Origin: JAOTZA01 sp965224065
GTDB taxonomy: Bacteria; Acidobacteriota; Thermoanaerobaculia; Multivoradales; JAHEKO01
Assembly: GCA_965224065.1 (NCBI GenBank)
Contig: CBDCYF010000005.1
Span: 1,488,001-1,552,000 of the forward strand
Direction: 5' to 3'
Length of the DNA: 64,000 nt
Shown: positions 17,079-26,206 of the stretch, one piece after another
How the letters are laid out: every line of letters starts with the position of its first letter
How positions within the stretch are numbered: position 1 is the first letter of the stretch
The notes under the pieces: model-generated
Databases searched by the model: none
The model's input: only the letters and a program-made list of their open reading frames with translations
Told to the model about the DNA's origin: nothing
Program-made: the position numbers and the translations under genes

Positions 17079-18311
17079 TTAGCTCGCCGCTTCCGTGGCG
17101 CCGGCGTCCTCGCCGGCCGGGGCGTCCGGCTGCAGAATCTTGATCGGTGAGCCGTCCTTGAGGCCGCCTTGACCGGCGACGATCACGCTTTCGCCGGCCT
17201 CGACGCCCGAGAGGGCCTCGACCAGCTCGCCTTCCTCGAGACCGAGGGTGACCACGCGCCGCTCGGCGGCGTCGGTGCCGGCCACAAAGACGTGCGCTTT
17301 CTGCAGCTCCCGGAGAACCGCCTCCCGCGGCACCAGCAGGGCTTCGGGATGGGTCTCGCGGACGATGTGGATTCCGACAAAGCTGCCGGGACGCACCGAC
17401 GCGGGCGGCGCCGCGGCCTCGATGGTCACCTTGACCGTGCCGGTGGCCACGTCCACCACCGGACTGACCTGCCGGACCCGGCCGCCAAACTCCACGCTCT
17501 CGTCGGCGTTGAGCCGGATCTTGACTTCGCGGCCTACCTCGAGACCGATGATGTCGCGCTCGGGCAAGTAGATCCGCGCGATCAGCGGATCCGTGTCGGT
17601 CACCTGAAAGAGCTCGTCGCCGGGGCGGATGTGCTGGCCGACCTGGATCAGCCGCTCGCTGACCACGCCGCCAAACGGCGCGCGCAGCGTGGTCTTCTCG
17701 AGCGTCCATCGCGCCTCCGCCAACTCCTCTTTGGCGATCTCGTACTCCATGGTGAACTTGTCCTGATCCTCGCGGCTGATTAGCTCTTTGGACAGCAGAT
17801 CTTCGCCGCGCTCGAAGGCCAACCGGGCGTTGGTCTCACGCAGCTTGGCCTTCTTGAGCCCGATCTCGGCGTCGTCGCGGACCAGCGTCGCCAACACATG
17901 GCCGGCGCGCACGCTGTCCCCCTCTTCGACCGCCAGCCGCGAGATGCGGCCTTCGACCTCGCTCAGGACCTTGACCTGATTCTCCGCCACCAGATTGGCG
18001 CTGGTGGTGATGTAGTCGGAGACCGGGCCCCTGGCCACGATCGTCACCTCGACCGGAATCGGTGCCTTCTTGTCATCGGACCCCTCTTCGCTCCCCGTCT
18101 CCGAATCGGCCGAATCGGCCTCGGAGTCCTCGCCGTCACTTGACTTCTCGGCGCTCTCCGCCTGCTTCGGGTCGTCTACCGAGGCCTCGGCGCCGTTGGC
18201 GTTCGAAGCGCCCATATTGAGCAACACCAGCACGATCGCGACCACCAGCCCCAACCCCGCGATCACCGAGCCGATTCGTAGCCAGCGCCGCGCGCTTCCT
18301 TGCCCGTCCAT
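17079..18311 (-). CDS. RND periplasmic adaptor (membrane fusion protein)
   Basis: Bridges an RND permease to an outer-membrane channel. Start ATG 18311 is chosen for AAGGAG 8 nt upstream; an in-frame start 27 bp earlier lacks this. One membrane anchor (about 11-31) is followed by an unusual Asp/Glu/Ser-rich low-complexity linker (about 40-85). Then come the biotinyl-lipoyl-like halves (VEEGDSVRAGHVLATL and TTLRAPFGGVVSERLIQVGQ), a short helical hairpin, beta-barrel and membrane-proximal domains (410 aa). It is the first gene of the three-gene pump operon. No TolC-type gene follows. Confidence 0.9.
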   Translation of the reverse strand: MDGQGSARRWLRIGSVIAGLGLVVAIVLVLLNMGASNANGAEASVDDPKQAESAEKSSDGEDSEADSADSETGSEEGSDDKKAPIPVEVTIVARGPVSDYITTSANLVAENQVKVLSEVEGRISRLAVEEGDSVRAGHVLATLVRDDAEIGLKKAKLRETNARLAFERGEDLLSKELISREDQDKFTMEYEIAKEELAEARWTLEKTTLRAPFGGVVSERLIQVGQHIRPGDELFQVTDTDPLIARIYLPERDIIGLEVGREVKIRLNADESVEFGGRVRQVSPVVDVATGTVKVTIEAAAPPASVRPGSFVGIHIVRETHPEALLVPREAVLRELQKAHVFVAGTDAAERRVVTLGLEEGELVEALSGVEAGESVIVAGQGGLKDGSPIKILQPDAPAGEDAGATEAAS

Positions 18312-18590
18312 TGAATTCTCCTTGATTCGTCGGTCCAAAACGGCAGATTTCTGCCGGATGTGCTTTCAACCGCAATTACGCTTTCGGGTGGCGCATTGTT
18401 TCAAGTTCAACAGCGCCGTCCGGTATCGTTAGGCAAAAATCGGCGTGTACACGATCCCCGGGGAGCGGCGTCGGCGGCGGTTGCGCTAGAATCGGCCACG
18501 TTTTCGGCGGCGATCCAGGGAAAAAACGGCCCATTGGGGGCCGAATGTCCCGCCCGGGTGAATCGACTGTCTTGAGAGGCAGGTCGAGCC

Positions 18591-21554
18591 ATGTTTGAAG
18601 CTTCCGAATTACTTCATTCCTATATCCGAGGCCTTCGCAAGCTCAGCGATGCCCAGTCGGTCTCGCTGTTCGTGCCACCGCCGCTGTCGGGGCTGGCCCG
18701 TCCGCTGCTGCTCCACGCGGGGTCGGCGGAGCCGCTGCCGGAGCTGACGGACCTTGAGAGCGCGACCGCCTTTGCCGAAGGCGCCGCGGGTGATCTCCCG
18801 GCCCAAGCTGAAGAGGCCGAGTTTCCCAGGGCCCTCGACAGCGCGGATCCAGCCGGGGGGCTGATCCCGCTGCCGCGGGTGCGGACGTTTTGGGCGGGCG
18901 GGCTGCTGCCTACCGCCGAGGATACCGGTGGCCCGGCGCGCCGGCGCTCGGACGCCAAGGGCGAGGAGCTGCCGGCGGCCTGGCTGGGGTTCCGATTCGC
19001 GCCCGGCGAGGGCTCGGCCGCGGAACGTCTGAGAGACAGCGACCTGGCCGAGGCCATGAGCCGGGCGGCGGACTCCGCCCACTGGTGGGATTGGCTTTTC
19101 TCGCTCGGCGGCGCCCTGTCGAGCCATACCTCGTACGTTTCGGCGATTCTCAAGGACCCGGTGACGGGGCTCCCGGACCGGATCGGCTTTCAGGCCCTGC
19201 TGTCCGAGGAGCTCGAGAAGGCTCGGCTGGCCAAGAAACACCTCTCGCTGCTGCTGATCAATCCCGACGAGTTCGCCCCCATCAACGAGCGCTTCGGGCG
19301 CGAGGCGGGCGACCGGATCATCCGCGAGATGAGCCAGCGGCTGCGTGGCGTGCTGCGCAGCTCCGACCCGGTGGCGCGATACGGCGGCGTCATCTTTGCC
19401 GCCATGCTGCTGGACACCGAAAAGCCACGCGCGCTCAAGGTCTCCCAGAAGATCCTCCAGGGGGTCGGGGAAGCGTCTTTTCTGGACGGTGCCGTACGGC
19501 TGGGTTTCTCCATCGGCGTGGCGGTCTTCGACCCCGAGGACAGCGAGATCCGCGAGGCGCTCCAGCTCGTTCGCCGCGCCGATCAGGCGCTCAACGCGGC
19601 CAAACGTCTCGGCGGGGGCTGCATCGTGGACTGGGAGGAGCGCTCGGGCACCGAGGAGACCGGCGCTTTCGACCGGTTGAGCGGCATCTTCACCGGCAAC
19701 ATGGCCAAGGACTACCGCAACATGGTGCTGTTGTGGGACACCATCGACGACATCGCCCTGCATCAGGACTTCGACGGCCTCGCTGGCCAGGTGGTAGAGC
19801 GGGTCTACGCCGCGCTCAAGCCCGGGCGGATCGGCCTTTTTTCGCGGGCCGAAGACGGCAGCCTGGACCTGGTGCGCGGGTTGACACGCGCTCCTCGCTC
19901 GGCCGGAACGCAGGAGCGGGTCGAGACCGTCGAGCTGGACCACGAGCACATGGAGCTGATGCGCCTGGCGATCGCCGAGGGGGAGCCACGGGAGAGAAAC
20001 GCCGAGGAAGACCCGAACACCCTCTGTTATGCGCTGCCCTTTATCTCCTCGGGCGAGGTCCAGGGAGCCCTCTACTTCGATGGCGCCGCCGAGACCCTGC
20101 AGCTCAAGACATCCGATCTGATTTTCTTGAAGGCCTTGGCCGGTCAGCTCGCGGTCGCGCTCGACCGCGCGCGGCTCGCCGAGCGCGAGCACGAGAGACA
20201 GGAAAGCGAGCGCAGGCGCCTGCGGGCCGAGCTCCACGAGCTCCGTCAGGCGCTACAACAGGCCAAGCTCGTCTACCGGTCGCCCGAGATCGAGGCGGTC
20301 ATGGCGACCGCCCGGCGGGTGGCGCCCACCGATGCGACCGTCCTGATCACCGGCGAGAGCGGCACGGGTAAGGAGCTCCTGGCCAGGACGGTCCACGAGC
20401 TCAGTACCCGCCGCGAGCAGCCGTTTGTCATCGTCGACTGCGGCTCGATCGCCACCAGCCTGATCGAGAGCGAGCTCTTTGGACACGAGAAAGGCGCCTA
20501 CACCGGCGCCCAGGGCCGCCGAGTCGGCCGCCTCGCCGAGGCCCATCTTGGGACCGTTCTGCTGGACGAGATCGGCGAGCTGCCCCTGGAAGTGCAAAGC
20601 AAGCTCTTGCGTTTCGTGCAGGAGAAACAGTTCACCACCGTCGGCGGCAGCCGGCCGCGCCGGGTGGACGTCCGAATCCTGGCCGCCACCAACCGCGACT
20701 TGGCGAGCGAGGTTGCGGACGGCCGTTTTCGCGAGGACCTCTACTACCGTCTCAACGTCGTTCGGCTCGAAGTGCCGCCGCTGCGGGATCGTCCGGAGGA
20801 CATTCTTCACCTGGCGCGGCACTTTCTGGATACGTTCTCGGTGCAGTACCACAAGAGCGTGCGCCGGTTTGCGCCCGAGACCGAAGAGGCACTGCTCGCC
20901 TACCCGTGGCCCGGGAATGTCCGGGAGCTGCAGAACCGACTCATGCAGGCGGTCATCCTTTGCGAAGGGGAAAGCCTCGAGCCGCACGAGATGCAGCTAC
21001 CCGACACCGGTCCGGCCACCGCCTCGGGCGTGACTCCGACCGCTGTTCCCCCCGCGGCCCCGGTTCCCTCCATCTCGGATGCGCCGGAGCAAAGCGTGTG
21101 GGAACGGCTGAGGGCCGTGCTGGCGATGGAGATCGAGCTCGCCCTCGACATGGACTCCGAGTTTCTCTTCCCGCTCGGGAAGTGGCTCGCCGACGATTTG
21201 TTTCTCGAGGCCGACGAGGCCGTCGGCGGAGTCGCACGCCGCGGGGCCGTCGTCCTCGGTGTTCCCGAGACCACGTTCCGGCGCCGGCTGCGCAAGGCCC
21301 GCCAGAAAGAGAGAGCCGGCCTGGCACCGCGCTCCGGCCGCTGGGCGGAGACGCGGGCTCTGCTGCGCGAGATGGCCCGCTCGGGGGAGACCGGCTTTGA
21401 CCTGGTCGACCGAGCGCAGCGGATTCTGCTCAAGGAGATCCTGGAACGGGCTCCCAACGACACCGCAACCGGCTCGAGCCTCCTCGGTGTAACTGCGCCG
21501 ACGTTTCGCGCCCGCCTGGCCGAGCTTCGTGAAGCGGCTCAGGGCGCGGCCTGA
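18591..21554 (+). CDS. Sigma-54-dependent activator with degenerate GGDEF and GAF domains
   Basis: A 987-aa cytoplasmic transcription activator. Domain order: an unassigned N-terminal region (1-180); a GGDEF fold (about 185-345) whose signature is GGVIF, so it is predicted inactive as a cyclase; a GAF-like domain (about 380-530); a short coiled coil; the AAA+ sigma-54 interaction domain with Walker A GESGTGKE (588-595), the sigma-54 contact loop GAYTGA (635-640) and Walker B VLLDEIGELP; then two Fis-like C-terminal helix-turn-helix units (PETTFRRRL and APTFRARL). With an intact GAYTGA loop it should open sigma-54 promoters. The terminator covers its stop. A candidate target is the next gene. 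Confidence 0.9.
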   Translation: MFEASELLHSYIRGLRKLSDAQSVSLFVPPPLSGLARPLLLHAGSAEPLPELTDLESATAFAEGAAGDLPAQAEEAEFPRALDSADPAGGLIPLPRVRTFWAGGLLPTAEDTGGPARRRSDAKGEELPAAWLGFRFAPGEGSAAERLRDSDLAEAMSRAADSAHWWDWLFSLGGALSSHTSYVSAILKDPVTGLPDRIGFQALLSEELEKARLAKKHLSLLLINPDEFAPINERFGREAGDRIIREMSQRLRGVLRSSDPVARYGGVIFAAMLLDTEKPRALKVSQKILQGVGEASFLDGAVRLGFSIGVAVFDPEDSEIREALQLVRRADQALNAAKRLGGGCIVDWEERSGTEETGAFDRLSGIFTGNMAKDYRNMVLLWDTIDDIALHQDFDGLAGQVVERVYAALKPGRIGLFSRAEDGSLDLVRGLTRAPRSAGTQERVETVELDHEHMELMRLAIAEGEPRERNAEEDPNTLCYALPFISSGEVQGALYFDGAAETLQLKTSDLIFLKALAGQLAVALDRARLAEREHERQESERRRLRAELHELRQALQQAKLVYRSPEIEAVMATARRVAPTDATVLITGESGTGKELLARTVHELSTRREQPFVIVDCGSIATSLIESELFGHEKGAYTGAQGRRVGRLAEAHLGTVLLDEIGELPLEVQSKLLRFVQEKQFTTVGGSRPRRVDVRILAATNRDLASEVADGRFREDLYYRLNVVRLEVPPLRDRPEDILHLARHFLDTFSVQYHKSVRRFAPETEEALLAYPWPGNVRELQNRLMQAVILCEGESLEPHEMQLPDTGPATASGVTPTAVPPAAPVPSISDAPEQSVWERLRAVLAMEIELALDMDSEFLFPLGKWLADDLFLEADEAVGGVARRGAVVLGVPETTFRRRLRKARQKERAGLAPRSGRWAETRALLREMARSGETGFDLVDRAQRILLKEILERAPNDTATGSSLLGVTAPTFRARLAELREAAQGAA

Positions 21555-21565
21555 GCCATTTTTTT
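21536..21565 (+). terminator. Rho-independent terminator of the sigma-54 activator gene
   Basis: GGCTCAGG (21536-21543) pairs perfectly with CCTGAGCC (21550-21557) over a 6-nt loop, followed by seven T (21559-21565). The stop codon of the activator gene is inside the stem. It isolates the activator transcript from the diguanylate cyclase gene. Confidence 0.87.
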
Positions 21566-21749
21566 GGCGGAGGCCACCGTACGGGCTTGTGAGGCACCAA
21601 AAAGCGCTTCTGCGAGCGGCACTGTGAGCGGTCAAAGACGGAGAAATTCAAGGGACAAGAACATTTACAACCCGCGGCAGAACATGCCACTTTTTTTGCC
21701 CCCCCCAAACAAGTCGGTCGAATGGGTGGTTCGGCTCCCAAACGTCGCA

Positions 21750-21774
21750 AAAACCGACACGAATTGTCGGTTTT
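21750..21774. terminator. Hairpin with 10-bp stem, A/T-flanked (possible terminator or operator)
   Basis: AAAACCGACA (21750-21759) and TGTCGGTTTT (21765-21774) form a perfect stem with a 5-nt loop. The flanking A and T runs make it look like a bidirectional terminator. It sits about 46 bp upstream of a sigma-54-like promoter, so a protein-binding site is the alternative. Confidence 0.5.
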
Positions 21775-21819
21775 CAGCTCAAAAGACGCCTTTTTCGCTG
21801 CAAATCTCTGCAAAAATTC

Positions 21820-21835
21820 TGGTATCGCTTTTGCT
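21820..21835 (+). promoter_or_regulatory. Candidate sigma-54 (-24/-12) promoter
   Basis: TGGTATCGCTTTTGCT has GG and GC exactly 10 bp apart and an intact TTGC box, with a weaker -24 half (TGGTA for TGGCA). A start site near 21846 would leave a leader of about 14 nt carrying GGAAGGA before the GTG at 21860. The gene just upstream encodes a sigma-54 activator, which supports it. This rests on motif reading only. Confidence 0.45.
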
Positions 21836-21859
21836 GCATACGCCCCCGGGAAGGAACAG

Positions 21860-24800
21860 GTGCAGCCAAAAACAAGCAAGAATCGCCATCGCCCGGCAGC
21901 GGCGCAGGCGGTGGCCGTGAGCCCGGCGGGGTGGTACGACTGGCTGTTCCTGGCGGCAACACTGCTGCTGTCGATGATGTTGGCGGTGTCGCCGGCCTTC
22001 GGGCAGGGGCGCAAGATCCCGTTCGAGCAGATCGACACAGACGACGGGCTCCCGTACAACACCGTCTACTCGGTGGTGCAGGACGACGCGGGCTTTATCT
22101 GGTTCGCGACCGGAGATGGGCTGAGCCGCTACGACGGCAGCCGCTTTGTCACCTACCGTAAAGAGCGCGGAAACCCCAATTCGCTCGCCAACAGTTGGGT
22201 CTGGACCCTGCTCAAGGATCGGGAGGGAAAGCTCTGGGTGGGGACCGATGGTGGAGGCCTCAACCGTCTGTGCCCAAAGGCCGGTCTGTTCGAGATCTAT
22301 CGCCACGACGAGGCCGACCCGGGCTCGCTGAGCCACAATCGCATCCGCGCCCTGTTCGAGGATGACCAGGGCGGCCTGTGGGTGGGTACTCAGAGCGGTC
22401 TCAACCTCCTCGACCGCGCCAGCGGCAAGTTCACGCGCTTTGCCCACAACCCGGCGGTCCCGACGAGCCTCAGCCACGACGACATTCGCGCCATCCACCA
22501 GGACCGCCAGGGCCGCTTGTGGGTCGGAACCTATGGCGGCGGTCTCAACGAGCTGGATATCGAGACCGGCGAGTTCCTCCAGTACCGGCACGACCCACAA
22601 AACGCTTCGTCGCTCAGCAGCGATCGAGTGCGAACGCTGTACGAAGATCTCGATGGGAACTTGTGGATCGGAACCTACGATGCCGGTCTCAATTTGTTCG
22701 ACCGCGAGACGGGGACCTTCAAGCGTTTTCGCGCCGAAGACGGTAGCCCCCACAGCTTGAGCGACGACCGGGTAACCGCCATCCTTCAGGACCGCGACAA
22801 GACCCTGTGGATCGGAACAGACAAGGGCCTCAACGAATGGGATCCTGAGAGCAGCAGGTTCCGCTCTTATCGCCGGGACCTTGCCAGCACGGCAACGCTG
22901 GCCGATGACCGCATTCTGGCTCTCTTCCAGGACGACGGCGGCGTGATCTGGGTGGGCAACCGCGGCGGAGTCAACAAGTGGAATCCGACGATCGGCTATT
23001 TCGCCTCATACCAGATGGATCCGGAAGACCCCGAGACGAGCTTGCCGAGCAATGCCATCCTCGGCTTTGCCGAGGCAACGGACGACGACCGACTGTGGGT
23101 CGGAACCTATGGCGGTCTGAGCCGTCTGGACCGCCGCAGCGGCAAAGCGTACAACTACCGGGTCGACCCGGACGACCCGAGAGCGCTCGTCGACCCGCGA
23201 GTGTTCTCGCTGCTCTACGACAGCAAAGACACGCTGTGGGTCGGTACATTCGAAGGCGGTCTGCACCGCCTCAACTCCGATGGCCGCACCTTTACCCGCT
23301 ACCAGCATGACCCCGCCGACCCCAGCAGTCTGGCCAGCAACAGCGTCACTTCGATCCTGGAAGACAGCCGGGGGGTCCTGTGGCTGGGAACTTTCCGTGG
23401 CGGTCTCAACCGCTTTGACCCGGCCACCGGCACCTTCCTTCAATATCGTCACGACCCCGAATCGAGCACCAGTTTGAGCAGCGATCGCGTCGTCGCGCTG
23501 TTCGAGGACACCGGCGGTGTCCTATGGGTGGGTACCGACGGGGGCGGCCTCAACCGGATGGACCGTCGCACCGGAACGTTCTCCCACTACCGCCATGACC
23601 CGGAAGTCGACTCCAGCATCTCGGCCGATCGAGTCTATTCGCTACACGAGGACGCCGAAGGGACTCTCTGGATTGCGACCAGCGGCGGTGTCAGCGCCTG
23701 GCCGCAAGAAGCGAGGCGGGACTACGTTCCGCAATTCCAGAACCTGCGGGAAGAAGACGGCCTGGCCAACGACGAGGTCTATGGAATCCTCGAGGACGGG
23801 GCCGGCTATTTGTGGCTGAGCACCAACCGGGGCGTTTCACGCCTCGACCCCAAGACCCGCTCCTTCCGCAACATCGGCACCACCCACGGTCTTCAGAGCA
23901 TGGAGCTCAACTTTGGCGCGGCGTTCAAGAGCCGCACCGGCGAGATGTTTTTTGGCGGAGATCAGGGCTTCAGCTCGTTCTACCCGGAGCAAGTACGCAT
24001 CAACCGCCACCAGACGCCGGTGGCGTTGACCTCGGTACAGAAGCTCAATCGCGACCTCGAGACCGAGACCCGCATGGCAGCACTCACGGCGATCGAGCTG
24101 TCGCCCAATGATCATGTTGTCTCTTTCGAGTTCGCGGCGCTGGACTTCACCGCACCCGAGAAAAACCGCTACGCGTACAAGCTCGAGGGCTTTGACACCC
24201 ACTGGAACGAGCAAGGCAATCTGAGCCGGGCGACCTATACCAACCTCGACCCCGGCGACTATGTGTTTCGGGTCCGCGGCGCCAACAACGACGGAGTCTG
24301 GAGCGAGCAGGAGCTGGCGATCGACGTGCGGGTCATCCCACCCTGGTGGCGGACCGGATGGGCCTATCTGCTCTATGCCGCGGCGGTAGTGGCGCTGCTC
24401 TTGCGCTATTTGAGCGGCCAGCGTCGCCGCCACGAGATCGCCGAGACCCAGCGCCGCACGCTCGAAGACGAGGTGCGGAGCCGTACTCACGAGCTGGCCG
24501 AGCGCAACAGTGAGCTGCACCGGGCGATCGGCCAGCTCGAGCTGGCCAGCGTCACCGACTCGCTCACCGGGTTGCGCAACCGGCGTTTTCTGGTCAACAC
24601 CATCGACCAGGATCTGGCGTTGGTTCACCGGATGCGACGCGAGCAGTCCAAGAAGGGTACGCCGGGAGGCCCGCCCACTGATTCACTTTTTCTGATCTTC
24701 GATCTCGACGGCTTCAAGGACGTCAACGATTCCTACGGCCACTCGGCCGGCGACCAGGTGCTGCTCCAGGTCACCACGTTGCTCGAGGCGGCCTGCCGCA

Positions 24801-25237
24801 AATCGGACAACATCATCCGCTGGGGAGGCGACGAGTTCCTGGTCATCGCCCGGCAGGCCGACCGGCAAGCCGCGGAGCAACTGGCCGAACGGATGCGGCA
24901 GGGTGTCGAGGAGCACGTCTTCGACCTCGGGAACGGCCAGACCACCCAGCTCACCTGCTCGATCGGTTTTGCCTTCTATCCCTTTATCTCGAGCGATCCC
25001 GAGCTGTTTACATGGGAGCAGGTGAACGCCATCGCCGATCGCGCCCTCTACGTGGCCAAGAAAAGCGGCCGCAACGCCTGGGTCGGGGTCTATGAGACCC
25101 AGGAAACCCGCTTTGTGGACCGTCGTGGGCTGCTCCGCCTGATCAACGAGAACATCGAGCAACTGGTGGCCGAAGGCAAGCTCGAGCTGCGAACCTCGAT
25201 CGCGAGCCACGATCGCCTGGTCTGGGCCTGGGCCTGA
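21860..25237 (+). CDS. Two-propeller sensor diguanylate cyclase (Reg_prop, Y_Y_Y, GGDEF)
   Basis: Membrane sensor predicted to make cyclic di-GMP. GTG 21860 is preferred because GGAAGGA precedes it; an open frame upstream lacks such support. Order over 1125 aa: signal/anchor helix (about 22-42), 13 clear propeller blades with LWVGT-G-GLNR type motifs plus a 14th weaker blade (two seven-blade propellers, about 50-720), a Y_Y_Y domain (NRYAYKLEGFD), a membrane helix (about 830-850), a coiled coil, and a GGDEF domain with intact RWGGDEF (GGDEF at 989-993). Layout follows HTCS-type sensors, with the kinase replaced by GGDEF. It ends 18 bp from the convergent lasso kinase gene. Ligand unknown. Confidence 0.92.
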   Translation: MQPKTSKNRHRPAAAQAVAVSPAGWYDWLFLAATLLLSMMLAVSPAFGQGRKIPFEQIDTDDGLPYNTVYSVVQDDAGFIWFATGDGLSRYDGSRFVTYRKERGNPNSLANSWVWTLLKDREGKLWVGTDGGGLNRLCPKAGLFEIYRHDEADPGSLSHNRIRALFEDDQGGLWVGTQSGLNLLDRASGKFTRFAHNPAVPTSLSHDDIRAIHQDRQGRLWVGTYGGGLNELDIETGEFLQYRHDPQNASSLSSDRVRTLYEDLDGNLWIGTYDAGLNLFDRETGTFKRFRAEDGSPHSLSDDRVTAILQDRDKTLWIGTDKGLNEWDPESSRFRSYRRDLASTATLADDRILALFQDDGGVIWVGNRGGVNKWNPTIGYFASYQMDPEDPETSLPSNAILGFAEATDDDRLWVGTYGGLSRLDRRSGKAYNYRVDPDDPRALVDPRVFSLLYDSKDTLWVGTFEGGLHRLNSDGRTFTRYQHDPADPSSLASNSVTSILEDSRGVLWLGTFRGGLNRFDPATGTFLQYRHDPESSTSLSSDRVVALFEDTGGVLWVGTDGGGLNRMDRRTGTFSHYRHDPEVDSSISADRVYSLHEDAEGTLWIATSGGVSAWPQEARRDYVPQFQNLREEDGLANDEVYGILEDGAGYLWLSTNRGVSRLDPKTRSFRNIGTTHGLQSMELNFGAAFKSRTGEMFFGGDQGFSSFYPEQVRINRHQTPVALTSVQKLNRDLETETRMAALTAIELSPNDHVVSFEFAALDFTAPEKNRYAYKLEGFDTHWNEQGNLSRATYTNLDPGDYVFRVRGANNDGVWSEQELAIDVRVIPPWWRTGWAYLLYAAAVVALLLRYLSGQRRRHEIAETQRRTLEDEVRSRTHELAERNSELHRAIGQLELASVTDSLTGLRNRRFLVNTIDQDLALVHRMRREQSKKGTPGGPPTDSLFLIFDLDGFKDVNDSYGHSAGDQVLLQVTTLLEAACRKSDNIIRWGGDEFLVIARQADRQAAEQLAERMRQGVEEHVFDLGNGQTTQLTCSIGFAFYPFISSDPELFTWEQVNAIADRALYVAKKSGRNAWVGVYETQETRFVDRRGLLRLINENIEQLVAEGKLELRTSIASHDRLVWAWA

Positions 25238-25255
25238 CCGGCGCCCAACAGGCCC

Positions 25256-26206
25256 TCATCCCGAAATCAAATCGATCGTCTCCAGCACTTCGGGGACAGT
25301 CTCGAGTCCGCGCGGCACGCTGAGCTCGTAGGCCGGAACGTCCGCCGCCAACCGGGTGACAAAGTCGAGATGTCGCCGCGACAGCTCGGAGTCGAAGAGC
25401 CGCCCCGCCACGGTGTGCCGGATGAACGCCAGCGCGGCCTGGCGCGGGCTCAACCGGGTGGCGCGGACCGGCCGTCCGGCCGCGGCGGTTTGTGCCACCA
25501 CCACCGCCGCCAGGGCCGCGGTGCCCGCGCTGTCGGAGCCCCATTGTTCCGATTCGGGGAGCTTGAGCTGTGGAAACCGTGGCAGCGCGCAGGGGGCTCC
25601 ACCAACGTAGGACAGCGGCAAAATGTCGTCCCCGAGACGACCGCTTCCGGCCCCGCGGCGCTCGCCGAAGGCCGCGGCCAGGGTCGACTTGCCGACGCCC
25701 GCAAGCCCGGCGAGCGCGATCGCACCGGCGCGCCGGGTCAGCAGCCCGGCGGCGTGCAAGCTAAACACGTCATTCAAGGCCAGCGCCAGACAGAGACACG
25801 GCCCCAGAATCGTATCCACCGATCGAGCCGCGCCCTGCGATCCGTCGCCGGAGCCAACGATTCGGCGGCCGTCGGCGGTCACCAGAAACGACCCGGCGGC
25901 TTCCACCTCGATCCAGAAGCCGTCCTCCGAGTGGTGGCACTCGACCTCGGCGTAACGCCCGCCCACCCAGCCGCGATCGGCGTACAGCACCGACGCCTCC
26001 GCCGGACGCCTCCAGTCGAGGTCGGGCACCCCGGGGAAGGTCGTCGCGCCCTCGATCCGGAAGGGCTCGAGCGCCTCGATCTCCCAGTCGCACACGACCT
26101 CCCGGCCGGCGATTCCGTAGACGTGGGCTTTTCCGCTCATGGGGCGAGCTTCTGCTTGCGCACAGAGCTGCACGAGGATCGCGCCTCGGTCCGTCGGGTC
26201 CGTCAC
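25256..26206 (-). CDS. HPr-kinase-like protein of the lasso peptide cluster
   Basis: ATP-binding protein with the HprK fold: LHAAGLL, then Walker A GLAGVGKST (about residues 167-175) and the paired acidic residues of LGDDILPL (about 193-194). About 316 aa from GTG 26206, which overlaps the cyclase stop (GTGA) and follows GGGGGAAGG; ATG at 26140 is the shorter alternative. In paeninodin-type lasso clusters a homologous kinase phosphorylates the C-terminal Ser of the precursor. Here the precursor ends in Thr, so a similar tailoring step is possible but unproven. It is the last gene of the precursor-cyclase-kinase unit. Confidence 0.82.
   Translation of the reverse strand: MTDPTDRGAILVQLCAQAEARPMSGKAHVYGIAGREVVCDWEIEALEPFRIEGATTFPGVPDLDWRRPAEASVLYADRGWVGGRYAEVECHHSEDGFWIEVEAAGSFLVTADGRRIVGSGDGSQGAARSVDTILGPCLCLALALNDVFSLHAAGLLTRRAGAIALAGLAGVGKSTLAAAFGERRGAGSGRLGDDILPLSYVGGAPCALPRFPQLKLPESEQWGSDSAGTAALAAVVVAQTAAAGRPVRATRLSPRQAALAFIRHTVAGRLFDSELSRRHLDFVTRLAADVPAYELSVPRGLETVPEVLETIDLISG

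Noticed and set aside
18609..20237. 542-codon minus-strand open frame opposite the sigma-54 activator
   Set aside because: Shadow of the activator frame, no protein-like features.
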